NCBI GenBank assembly: GCA_900230115.1
Contig: LT907983.1
Span: 2,976,001 to 3,040,000 of the forward strand
DNA length: 64,000 nt
Origin: Spirosomataceae bacterium TFI 002
GTDB taxonomy: Bacteria; Bacteroidota; Bacteroidia; Cytophagales; Spirosomataceae
Direction of reading: 5' to 3'
Each line of letters starts with the position of its first letter. Position 1 is the first letter of the stretch. Positions 54,697-62,650 of this stretch are shown here, piece after piece. A program made the translations under genes and the position numbers. Below the pieces are notes generated by a model. It was not told the DNA's origin, did no database searches, and worked only from the letters and a program-made list of their open reading frames with translations.

Positions 54697-54787
54697 GGAA
54701 CAGGGAATTAAGGAACAAGGAGAATGCATTTTATATTTTATAGAAATTCTCCCTTCTCCCTTCTCCTTTTTCCTTTCTCCATGTTCC
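54697..54787. repeat. Hairpin repeat (MITE-like) between permeases 2 and 3
   Basis: Left end GGAACAGGGAATTAAGGAAC... (54697-54725, running on as AAGGAGAAT) and right end from ATTCTCCCTTCTCC (54746) to CATGTTCC (54780-54787) are imperfect inverted copies; the two outer bases GGAACA and TGTTCC match exactly. Only about 20 A/T-rich bases lie between the arms. Confidence 0.65.
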
Positions 54788-54801
54788 CTAAAACCTAATA
54801 C

Positions 54802-57210
54802 CTACTCCAGCCTCATCGCATTTACATGGTTTCCTATTGCCGCTTTTATGGAGTGGTATGAAACCGTGAGCATTGTAAGAGCAAGCACAATGAAGGCTGA
54901 GAAAACAAATACCATTGGATTTATACTTGTGTGATAGGTGAAAGTTTCAAGCCAACCAGATAAAAAGTAATAGGAAATAGGGAAGGCGAGTAAACATGCA
55001 ACTCCAACTAAAACAAAAAAGCTTTTTGCCATAAGGTAAACGATCTGACCACTTTCGGCTCCCATAATTTTACGTACAGCAATTTCTTTTTTTCTTTGTT
55101 GAGTGGTGTAGGCAATAAGTCCTAGAAGCCCTAAAAATGCCAACGCAATGGTCAAAATTGAGAATGTGGAGAATAATGTACCACGAGTTTGATCTTCTTG
55201 AAATTGAGCTTTAAAGTCTTCATCGGCGAAACTGTAGTCCATGGCCTCATCTGGAAAAGTTTCTTTAAAAAGTTTCTCAACAGAAGCTATCGTCTTATCT
55301 ATATTTTCATTGCTAACTTTTAATTGAATAGAGCCGTTGTTATGCGAATAAGTGAGCATTAATGGAGCAATAGGATTATAAAGCGACCTCATATGGAAAT
55401 CTTTTATTACACCTACCACATAGAGATAAGGCCTAGACTCATCGGGAAACTGACTTTTTATCCTCTTGCCAATTGCTTTATCTCCCCAATTTAAATGTTT
55501 TACCATTGCTTGATTGACAATTACACTTGTACTAGAATCAGGCTGATCGCTCAATCGAAAGTTTCGACCTTCTGCCAACTGAATGTTAAAGTTTTTCAAG
55601 AAGTTTTCGTCAATCCCAAAATTGTCTAAACCTTGTGACGTGAAGCCTTCATTATTTTCTACTTCGAACAAGTTGTAATTTTGACCAGTGGTTCCTGGTG
55701 TGTAAAATGAAGTAGAAGCTTCTTTTACTGTGGGTAATTCTAAAGCTCTGTTTTTTAATAAATTCACAGTATTGCCATTGCGACCATCTGTAAAAGGTAA
55801 ATTGACTATCAATATATTTTCCTTATCGTATCCTAGGTCTTTGGATTGTAAAAAACTTAATTGATTGTAGATAACCCATGTAGAAATCAACATAATAATG
55901 GAGATTGTAAACTGAACTACTACCAAACTTTTACGTAATCCAGCATTGGACGAAGCTTTAGAAAGCTTGCCTTTTAAAACCACCAAGGGATCAAATTTTG
56001 CTAAAAAGAATGCAGGGTAACTTCCACCAATAAAGCCAGCAGCTATTACAATGCCCAGCGTATATAGGAAGCTTTTGGTTTGGAGTAGAGAGCCAATTGT
56101 AAATGATTTTCCCGATAAGTCATTAAATGTAGGTAACAGTACAGCAATAAGCACAACACTTATTAAAAACGAAATACCTGCGAGCAACATAGACTCTGTG
56201 ATAAATTGAGCAATGAGTTGTGGTTGTAATGAACCTGAGACTTTGCGAATTCCAATTTCCCTTGCTCGTCGTGCAGATCTTGCCGTGGTGAGATTCATGT
56301 AGTTGATACAGGCAATAAGTAGTAACAATATAGCTACAGCAGAAAAAGTATAGATATAATCCATATTGCCCAATGGCTCGGCTTCATAAATTGCCTCGCT
56401 TGTCAAATGAATGTCTTCAACATTCATAACGGAATACTTCATTTTGACATTAAATTGCTCAAAAATAGACTTCTGATATTTAGGGTAAATCTGTGCTAAG
56501 CTTTTTTCAAATGCAGGTACATCCGTTTTAGGATACAAAAGAACATAAGTAAATGCTCCAAAGTTGCCCCAGTTTCCAGGTCCGCTTATATCATCTGCAA
56601 TGGTAGCCATTGATATTAAAGCATTATAAATCACATGTGATTTCTGAGGAATGTCTTCAAATACGCCTGTTACCAAGTACCTGTTTTCACCTTCTCCTTT
56701 TAATGATTTACCCAATGCTTTTTCAGAAGTAGTAAAGTACTTTTTTGCTATTGTTTCGGAGAGAACTATAGCATTGGGAGCATCTAAAGCAGTATTGGGG
56801 TCGCCCGCTAAGAAAGGAATAGTAAAAATGGAAAAGACGTTGCTATCTGCATAAAATACTTTTTCAACAAAACCTTCATTGTCATTGTAGGAGAGTGCAG
56901 TTTGCTGATCGCCATAAAGTAACCGTGCAGACTCTTCTACTTCTTTATAATCCAATTTTAACTGCGGGCTCATAATCATTGGGCTTATTGCAGTTAAATC
57001 AGTTTTGTCAGGCTCTATAAGGGTCGAGTTTACTCTATAAATACGGTTTCCTTTAGAATGATAATCATCGAAACTCAATTCGTCTTGAACATAATAAAAC
57101 AGTAGCAAACTAAAAGTTAGTCCAATGGTTAAACTTAGTACATTCAGAGCCGTGAAACCCTTATCGTGCATGAGCGTCCTCCAAGCGATTTTAATGTAGT
57201 TTCGTATCAT
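54802..57210 (-). CDS. FtsX/MacB-type ABC permease 2
   Basis: 802 residues starting MIRNYIKIAWRT. First FtsX motif RRAREIGIRKVSGSL; second QRKKEIAVRKIMGAE; both differ from the others (Arg for Lys in the first; Ala for Gly in the second). It ends NHVNAMRLE instead of the NPVxSLKSE of nearly all paralogues, so its cytoplasmic C-terminus may contact a different partner. Otherwise the layout is normal. Confidence 0.93.
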   Translation of the reverse strand: MIRNYIKIAWRTLMHDKGFTALNVLSLTIGLTFSLLLFYYVQDELSFDDYHSKGNRIYRVNSTLIEPDKTDLTAISPMIMSPQLKLDYKEVEESARLLYGDQQTALSYNDNEGFVEKVFYADSNVFSIFTIPFLAGDPNTALDAPNAIVLSETIAKKYFTTSEKALGKSLKGEGENRYLVTGVFEDIPQKSHVIYNALISMATIADDISGPGNWGNFGAFTYVLLYPKTDVPAFEKSLAQIYPKYQKSIFEQFNVKMKYSVMNVEDIHLTSEAIYEAEPLGNMDYIYTFSAVAILLLLIACINYMNLTTARSARRAREIGIRKVSGSLQPQLIAQFITESMLLAGISFLISVVLIAVLLPTFNDLSGKSFTIGSLLQTKSFLYTLGIVIAAGFIGGSYPAFFLAKFDPLVVLKGKLSKASSNAGLRKSLVVVQFTISIIMLISTWVIYNQLSFLQSKDLGYDKENILIVNLPFTDGRNGNTVNLLKNRALELPTVKEASTSFYTPGTTGQNYNLFEVENNEGFTSQGLDNFGIDENFLKNFNIQLAEGRNFRLSDQPDSSTSVIVNQAMVKHLNWGDKAIGKRIKSQFPDESRPYLYVVGVIKDFHMRSLYNPIAPLMLTYSHNNGSIQLKVSNENIDKTIASVEKLFKETFPDEAMDYSFADEDFKAQFQEDQTRGTLFSTFSILTIALAFLGLLGLIAYTTQQRKKEIAVRKIMGAESGQIVYLMAKSFFVLVGVACLLAFPISYYFLSGWLETFTYHTSINPMVFVFSAFIVLALTMLTVSYHSIKAAIGNHVNAMRLE

Positions 57211-57239
57211 AACTTGTGTTGTTTTATAGCTTCTTTTTT

Positions 57240-57338
57240 AGGAAGTATGGAAAAAGGAGAAAGGGTTTTTCGCTTTTGTCCTTGTTTTTTTACCACCAAG
57301 GCACAATGACACGAAGTTTTTTTATTTTCCTACTTCCT
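57240..57338. repeat. Compound repeat between permeases 1 and 2
   Basis: AGGAAGTA (57240-57247) and TACTTCCT (57331-57338) are inverted ends. Inside are GGAAAAAGGAGAAAGGG, then TACCACCAAGGCACAATGAC followed by ACGAAG (57291-57316), which resembles the reverse strand of 19138-19163. The right arm runs to within six bases of the permease 1 stop codon. Confidence 0.55.
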
Positions 57339-57343
57339 ACTTC

Positions 57344-59737
57344 CTATTCACTCCGCAAACTCCTTACTGGATCCAGAACTGCAGCTTTTAATGCCTGATA
57401 ACTTACTGTAAGCAATGAGACTAAAACGGTGACAAGCCCTGCCAGTGCAAAAGCCCACCACGGCATACTGACTCTAAATGCAAACCCATCGAGCCAACTG
57501 TTTAGATAATACCAAGCCAGTGGAGCTCCTATCGCGAATGATATTAAAACCAATGTCAGAAAGTTTTGAGAGAGCATTCCAAAAATACTGGTCACGCTTG
57601 CCCCCAATATTTTTCTGACACCTATTTCTTTGGTTCTTTTCTCAGCAGTATATGCTGCCAAGCCAAATAGACCTAGGCTAGCAATAAGTATTGCAGCAAG
57701 AGAAAAGAAGAGGATTATTCGAGACATTCTAGTCTCAGAAGCATAAAGTTTTGCTGTAAAATCATTCAAAAACATATATTCAAATGCAGAATTTGGCATT
57801 TGCTGACTGAATGTCTTTTCAATACTTTGTAAGTTGTCAGCGGTTTTTCCCCCTTCGCATCGAATCAAAAGATTAGGTCGTCCTTCGCTTTTATTATTGT
57901 GAAATGCATAAGCTCCTATTGGCTTATGAAAATCGGCATGGTGAAAATCTCTCATCACACCAACAATGGTAGCATTATTCCAGCCAAAGAGGTTATAGGC
58001 AGTTTTACCAATTGCTTCTTCTGGTGTGTAACCATAGAACTTTATCGCAGATTCGTTTAAAACTACCTGAACCATTGTGTCTTCAATAGCTTTATTGCTA
58101 GGTAAAGAATTACCAGCCAAAAGCTTAATATCAAGTGTTTCTAATACTTCTGGACCTGAAAAGTTAGTACTAATAGAAGCATAGACCTCTCTATCTTCTG
58201 GTTTTGACATTGTACGAGTACTTAAATTTCCCCCAGGGAGTGCTTGTACTCTAGCTGTGCTTTTTACAAAGCTTAATGCTTTTATCTCGTTGATCAATCC
58301 ATCGATTTGATCCTTGCTTTCTGCACCCTCTGTTGATATAGAAATTACTTGTTTGGCATTATATCCAAGGTCTTTCTCTTGCATAAATCGAAGTTGGACA
58401 TAGAAAACAAGCGTACATATAATGAGAACTATTGACGCCGAAAACTGTAGAACTACTAAGCCCTTTCTAGCAAATTCACCTGCTGCGTAAGATTTGTCTT
58501 TTCTGCCAAAAAGCGATAATGGTGAAAAAGAGGAGATCATTAATGCTGGATATGATCCTGCCAGAATTGTGAGAACAATGGTTATACCAACAATGGCGGT
58601 AAGAATTTCAGAACTAAGGGCCTCTGAAAAAGTCATGCTGTTCTCTGCTACGTAATTAAAAAGCGGCAAACCGACCATAAAAAGTATTAGACCAGATATC
58701 ATTGCTAGCGAAACCATAATAAATGCCTGAACGTAAAAACGCTTGATAAGGCTACCTTGGCTCGCACCCATCACTTTACTAATACCAACCTCTTTTTTGC
58801 TTTTTTGGGATTGGGCTGTAGCAAGGTTCATATAATTGATACAAGCAATTATTAGGATAGCAATGGCAAGGGCGATCAGGATATTTATTTGTTTGATATC
58901 GCCTATTCTAGTTGTAGAAGCATTGGTGATATTGGTTGAATATAAGTGCACCTCACTCAATGGCTGAACCCAAAAAGTAAACCATCGCTCGGGTTCTGGA
59001 ATATTCTTTTCCAATATGGAATTGACATTCTTAGTTAAGCTAATTAAACTAGTATTTTGACCCAAAAGAAAATAGGTTTCATAACTAGCATTACTCCAGT
59101 GTAGACTTTTTGAGGCCCACTGAATAGTGGCAAATGATCCCAAAATATTGGCATCTATTGTGGAGGTTTTAGGAAAGTCCTTGTATACTCCAGAAACCAA
59201 GACGTCAAATTCGTTATCTATTTTAAGTGTTTGACCAGTAGGGTCATTTGATCCAAAATACTTGTGAGCTATGCTTTCGCTCAATAGTACATTATTGGGG
59301 TCGTCTAAAGCAGTTTTAGCATTACCAAAAACCAAGTCGACATCAAAAATGTCAAAAAAACCTGCGTCTGTCCAATATAGTTTTTGTTCCGAAAACTTAT
59401 CGTTTTTAGAGTTTACAAAGGCTGTTTTGCCAAATGAGTGATGCAATAAGCGAGCATAGGTCTCAATTTCCGGAAGCTCCTTCGTCATTGTAGGCCCAAC
59501 AATATTTGGTACACAAGCCCAGTCTTCGGTTTGCCCATCAAAGCTTACTTCTTGGCCAATACGTACGATTCTGTCATAATTGGAATTATGCTTATCAAAC
59601 GAAAGCTCTTGCTTTGTATATAGGAATAAATACAAAAATATGGCGATGCCCATGGACAGGCCAAATAAGTTAAGAGCAGTAAACACCCCATTTTTAAAGG
59701 TATTTCTCCAGGCGATTTTGAAGTAGTTTCGTAGCAT
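57344..59737 (-). CDS. FtsX/MacB-type ABC permease 1
   Basis: 797 residues starting MLRNYFKIAWRN. First FtsX motif KSKKEVGISKVMGAS, where Ser replaces the usual Arg; second KRTKEIGVRKILGAS; ends DPVRSLRSE. Periplasmic segments contain GNAKTALDDPNNVLLSESIAHKYFGSNDPTGQTL, the recurring element (xSESxAxKYFG) seen in all twelve copies. As the first permease after the ATPase gene (161 bases downstream), it is the likeliest primary partner of that ATPase. Confidence 0.94.
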   Translation of the reverse strand: MLRNYFKIAWRNTFKNGVFTALNLFGLSMGIAIFLYLFLYTKQELSFDKHNSNYDRIVRIGQEVSFDGQTEDWACVPNIVGPTMTKELPEIETYARLLHHSFGKTAFVNSKNDKFSEQKLYWTDAGFFDIFDVDLVFGNAKTALDDPNNVLLSESIAHKYFGSNDPTGQTLKIDNEFDVLVSGVYKDFPKTSTIDANILGSFATIQWASKSLHWSNASYETYFLLGQNTSLISLTKNVNSILEKNIPEPERWFTFWVQPLSEVHLYSTNITNASTTRIGDIKQINILIALAIAILIIACINYMNLATAQSQKSKKEVGISKVMGASQGSLIKRFYVQAFIMVSLAMISGLILFMVGLPLFNYVAENSMTFSEALSSEILTAIVGITIVLTILAGSYPALMISSFSPLSLFGRKDKSYAAGEFARKGLVVLQFSASIVLIICTLVFYVQLRFMQEKDLGYNAKQVISISTEGAESKDQIDGLINEIKALSFVKSTARVQALPGGNLSTRTMSKPEDREVYASISTNFSGPEVLETLDIKLLAGNSLPSNKAIEDTMVQVVLNESAIKFYGYTPEEAIGKTAYNLFGWNNATIVGVMRDFHHADFHKPIGAYAFHNNKSEGRPNLLIRCEGGKTADNLQSIEKTFSQQMPNSAFEYMFLNDFTAKLYASETRMSRIILFFSLAAILIASLGLFGLAAYTAEKRTKEIGVRKILGASVTSIFGMLSQNFLTLVLISFAIGAPLAWYYLNSWLDGFAFRVSMPWWAFALAGLVTVLVSLLTVSYQALKAAVLDPVRSLRSE

Positions 59738-59756
59738 TGGTTTATTAGCTTTTTAA

Positions 59757-59898
59757 ACTGTTGAAAGTTAAATTTTGAAGGTCAAAAGCCCTTTTGACTC
59801 GTTTTTTGTTCTATTTAATAGAGGTTAAAAATCAAAGTTTGAATCAAATGATTTATTGCATATTTCGAATTGAAAGTTAAAACCTTCAACCCTTGACC
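59757..59898. repeat. TTGAAAGTTAAA/CCTTCAAC repeat between ATPase and permease 1
   Basis: TGTTGAAAGTTAAATTTTG with GAAGGTCAAAAG (59758-59788) is followed by CTTTTGAC (59790-59797), and ATTGAAAGTTAAAACCTTC with AACCCTTGACC (59869-59898) ends at the stop codon of the ATPase gene. GAAGGTCAA/TTGACCTTC-type arms give it an imperfect hairpin character. Related wording at 33089 and 35531. Confidence 0.5.
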
Positions 59899-60575
59899 TA
59901 CACATGAAAATTCTCAGTGACTATCTTTCCATCAAACAAGTTGATCACTTTGTGTGCGAAACCTGAATCGTATGGTGAGTGAGTAACCATGGCGATAGTA
60001 GTACCTTCATTATTCAGTTCTTGCAAAAGCTTCATCACATCTTCTCCATTGGCAGAGTCCAAGTTTCCAGTAGGCTCATCGGCAAGGATTAGTTTTGGCT
60101 TGGCAACAACAGCACGAGCAATTGCGACACGCTGCTGCTGTCCTCCAGATAGTTGCTGTGGAAAGTGGTTGCGGCGATGCATCATATTCATTCTTTCTAG
60201 TGCGGCTTCTACTTTTACTTTTCGCTCAGCAGTTGGTGTTTTTAGATAAAGTAAAGGAAGTTCTACGTTTTCAAACACAGTAAGTTCATCAATCAAGTTG
60301 AAGCTTTGGAATACAAAACCAATGTTTCCTTTACGCAATTGAGCTCTTTGTCTCTCGCTCATGCCAGCCACTTCGGTTTCGTAAAAGTTGTAACTACCGT
60401 CGCTAGGATTATCTAGCAAGCCAAGGATATTGAGTAGGGTAGACTTACCACAACCCGAAGGTCCCATGATGGCTACAAACTCTCCATCTTTAATTTCTAA
60501 ATCAATGCCATTCAAGGCCGTGGTCTCAATTTCTTCTGTGGTGAAGACTTTTTGAAGGTTGGTTGTTTTTATCAT
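59898..60575 (-). CDS. ABC transporter ATPase, MacB/LolD-type
   Basis: 225 residues, the only transport-type ABC ATPase in the window. Walker [10 protein letters not shown] (38-46), Q-loop [18 protein letters not shown], signature LSGGQQQR (142-149), Walker [13 protein letters not shown] and switch MVTHSPYD are all intact, and the short form is typical of the LolD/MacB/FtsE class that drives FtsX-domain permeases by mechanotransmission. It lies between the four-helix-bundle element and permease 1. With twelve permease genes and one ATPase gene in reach, it probably serves many or all of them; this is inference. Confidence 0.96.
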   Translation of the reverse strand: MIKTTNLQKVFTTEEIETTALNGIDLEIKDGEFVAIMGPSGCGKSTLLNILGLLDNPSDGSYNFYETEVAGMSERQRAQLRKGNIGFVFQSFNLIDELTVFENVELPLLYLKTPTAERKVKVEAALERMNMMHRRNHFPQQLSGGQQQRVAIARAVVAKPKLILADEPTGNLDSANGEDVMKLLQELNNEGTTIAMVTHSPYDSGFAHKVINLFDGKIVTENFHV

Positions 60576-60590
60576 TTCTTTCTTTTTAAT

Positions 60591-61101
60591 GGAGAATGAA
60601 ACAAGGAAAAAGGAACAAAGAAAATTTCTAAAAACCTTTAACTTATCCTATATTTCATTTTTTAATAATTTTATAACTATGTCAAAAATTCAAACATTCG
60701 AAGACTTAACTGTTTACCAAAACGGGCTATCATTAGCAATCGAACTTTATAAAAAACTTGCTACCTGCAAGGACTATTCACTCAAAGACCAAATCTGTCG
60801 GTCGGCAGTTTCTATCCCTTCTAATATCGCAGAAGGTTTTGAAAGAGAATATAATCAAGAGTTCATCAGGTTTCTTCGTATTTCTAAAGGCTCTTCTGGT
60901 GAACTTCGAACTCAAATTTACATCGCTGAAGGAATTGGGATATTGGACTCTGAAACCGCTCAAGATCTAATATCAAAATGTAAACATATTTCCTCTATGC
61001 TTCGTAATCTTATTAAGACTCGTCAAGAAAGGTTTAGTTGAATTTAAATAAAACCAAAAAACATGTACCTGTCTTTCTCCTTTCTCCGTGTTCCATTCTC
61101 C
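60591..61101 (+). mobile_element. 511-bp element with imperfect terminal inverted repeats carrying a four-helix-bundle gene
   Basis: The left end begins GGAGAATGAAACAAGGAAAA (60591) and the right end, read on the opposite strand, begins GGAGAATGGAACACGGAGAA (from 61101 inward). About 31 bases align without gaps and with a handful of mismatches. The element lies between the adaptor stop (61137) and the ATPase start (60575); removing it leaves a 50-base gap, normal for this operon. No target-site duplication is obvious. The gene inside is on the plus strand, against the operon. 23S rRNA intervening sequences with a related gene are known to have paired ends, but a protein-gene operon is an unusual home. 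Confidence 0.65.
60679..61041 (+). CDS. Four-helix-bundle protein (23S rRNA intervening-sequence/S23 type)
   Basis: The frame opens upstream, but the ATG at 60679 ([17 protein letters not shown]) matches family starts and gives 120 residues. [19 protein letters not shown], then [19 protein letters not shown], are the family hallmarks; four amphipathic helices can be drawn. Relatives occur inside 23S rRNA intervening sequences and resemble the Avd accessory of diversity-generating retroelements. No biochemical role is firmly known. It is antisense to the flanking operon and bounded by inverted repeats at 60591 and 61101. Confidence 0.9.
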   Translation: MSKIQTFEDLTVYQNGLSLAIELYKKLATCKDYSLKDQICRSAVSIPSNIAEGFEREYNQEFIRFLRISKGSSGELRTQIYIAEGIGILDSETAQDLISKCKHISSMLRNLIKTRQERFS

Positions 61102-61136
61102 CCAAAAGCAAACTTAGCTTACGGAGATTAGGCAAA

Positions 61137-62387
61137 TCATTTCAAATCCAAAACCTCTTTATCTCCAAAGTTGCTATACGAACTCGTTACTACTACATCT
61201 CCTTCTTGCAATCCATCAAGCACTTCGTAGTATTGAGGGTTTTTTCTTCCCAGGGTGATGTTTCTCTTTACAGCCTTACCTCCCGTATTGTCCACAACAT
61301 ATACCCAGTTTCCACCTGTATCGCTAAAGAATCCACCTACAGCCAATAATGTAGCTTCAGATGACTTTCCAAGTTCAAGTCTAAGCGGAACAGACTGTCC
61401 TCTACGAATTCCATCTGGCGTTCCTTTTGTAAATACTAGATCAACTGCGAATCTCCCATTCAAAACTTCAGGATAAACTTTCACGATCTCCAAAGGGTGT
61501 GTTTTGCCATTGAAGTCAAAACCAGCATTTAGTCCAGCAAAAATTCTTGAAATATAATGTTCGTCGATTTCAGCTCTCATTTTGAAACCATTCATGTCAT
61601 CTATTTGGCCAATGTTTTGACCCTGATTGATATTTGACCCTACCTCTACGTCAATAGAGGAAAGCAAACCAGCTACTGGAGCTTTAACTACTAGGTTTTC
61701 CAGAGTTTGTCTCCATAAGTCAACATTTTTTTGAGTCCTTTCAAGCGTTCCTTCCAATTGCTTGATTTGCAATTTGGCATTGTCTTCTTGGTATTTTTGG
61801 GATTCAATTTCGATAGATCGCTGATTCTTAAGTCTCTCGTATTCTCTTTTAGAGGTATTGTACTCTAGCTGAGAAATCACTTTATCCTTTATCAGCATTT
61901 CATTTCTGTCAAATGCATCTTTTGCTTGAGCTGTTTGAAAGTCTAAGTCGGAGAGTGTTTTTTGCAAATTGAAACGCTCAACCTTCAGTCGCTGTCTGGT
62001 ATTTTGAAGGTCGTTTACCAACCTACTTGCTTCGGTTTCCGATTGTAAGAAGTTAAGTTTTAGTTGCTGGTTTTCAAGTCTCAAGATAATATCTCCTTTG
62101 CCAACCATATTACCACCCTCAACGAGTTTTTGGGTAACATAACCTCCAACTATTGCATCAAGTTGTATGGTTTTAAGTGGTTGTACATATCCTTGTATGA
62201 TGATGAATTCATCAAAATTTCCTTTTGCTACTGTGGAGGTAGTTATTTTTTCAGCATCCACATTGAGCTTAGAGCGTTTGTCGGCAAATACGAAACTATA
62301 TATCAGCAGACACAATATAGCTAGTCCTAGTAGCAGCCAACCTGCTTTTCTTTGTATCCACGATTTCTTTGCGATTATCTTATCCAT
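61137..62387 (-). CDS. HlyD/MacA-type periplasmic adaptor protein
   Basis: 416 residues. An N-terminal cytoplasmic stub (IIAKKSWIQRKAG) precedes a single membrane helix (about 16-34). Then come a biotinyl-lipoyl-like half (IIIQGYVQPLKTIQLDAIVGGYVTQ), a long coiled coil (about 110-220; NDLQNTRQRLKVERFNLQKTL...ERTQKNVDLWRQTLENL), the second lipoyl half (VVKAPVAGLLSSIDVEVGSNINQGQ) and beta-barrel and membrane-proximal domains (VPLRLELGKSSEATLLAVGGFF). It should link the inner-membrane permease to an outer-membrane channel, which is not in this window. It is the first gene behind boxes D and promoter D. Confidence 0.93.
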   Translation of the reverse strand: MDKIIAKKSWIQRKAGWLLLGLAILCLLIYSFVFADKRSKLNVDAEKITTSTVAKGNFDEFIIIQGYVQPLKTIQLDAIVGGYVTQKLVEGGNMVGKGDIILRLENQQLKLNFLQSETEASRLVNDLQNTRQRLKVERFNLQKTLSDLDFQTAQAKDAFDRNEMLIKDKVISQLEYNTSKREYERLKNQRSIEIESQKYQEDNAKLQIKQLEGTLERTQKNVDLWRQTLENLVVKAPVAGLLSSIDVEVGSNINQGQNIGQIDDMNGFKMRAEIDEHYISRIFAGLNAGFDFNGKTHPLEIVKVYPEVLNGRFAVDLVFTKGTPDGIRRGQSVPLRLELGKSSEATLLAVGGFFSDTGGNWVYVVDNTGGKAVKRNITLGRKNPQYYEVLDGLQEGDVVVTSSYSNFGDKEVLDLK

Positions 62388-62417
62388 TCAATTCTTCTTG
62401 TTTTCGTTTTATGTTAT

Positions 62418-62432
62418 ACTAACCCTATGCCA
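62418..62432 (-). promoter_or_regulatory. Sigma-54-like promoter D
   Basis: Read on the minus strand: TGGCATAGGGTTAGT, TGGCAT at 62432-62427 and the conserved G at the -12 position (GT in place of GC). Predicted start near 62406, about 19 bases before the adaptor gene. Confidence 0.6.
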
Positions 62433-62487
62433 AAAGAGTTAAGTGTCATAATATCAATATATTAGCATTGTGGGTGATTGATTCACT

Positions 62488-62523
62488 TGTTCGGCTGTGA
62501 ACAAAGATGTTCAAATACGGACA
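62488..62523 (-). promoter_or_regulatory. Tandem activator boxes D
   Basis: TGTTCGGCTGTGAACA (62488-62503) and TGTTCAAATACGGACA (62508-62523), 20-bp period; 56 bases separate the near edge from the GG of promoter D. The boxes lie between the adaptor gene and the divergent response regulator gene and could also influence the latter. Confidence 0.78.
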
Positions 62524-62650
62524 CTTTTGATTTTCATGTATTTTTGTGGGGATTTTGTACTCCCTTGATTACAAGAAATTTAGGGGCTTTATTATTCAAA
62601 GGAGTTTTTTTGGGAATATTTTTTGACCAATTTTAAGAAAATTATGAAAA

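Noticed and set aside
60679-61041. Avd-like accessory of a diversity-generating retroelement
   Set aside because: The four-helix-bundle fold is similar, but no reverse transcriptase and no template/variable repeat pair was seen in the window.
40522-61101. CRISPR array from the repeated purine-rich words
   Set aside because: Copies are kilobases apart, imperfect and hairpin-like; there are no regular repeat-spacer units and no cas genes.
62524-62650. Sigma-54 promoter for the response regulator gene itself
   Set aside because: No TGGCAT or GG-N10-GC element is found on the plus strand at the right distance from boxes D; the regulator probably has an ordinary promoter.
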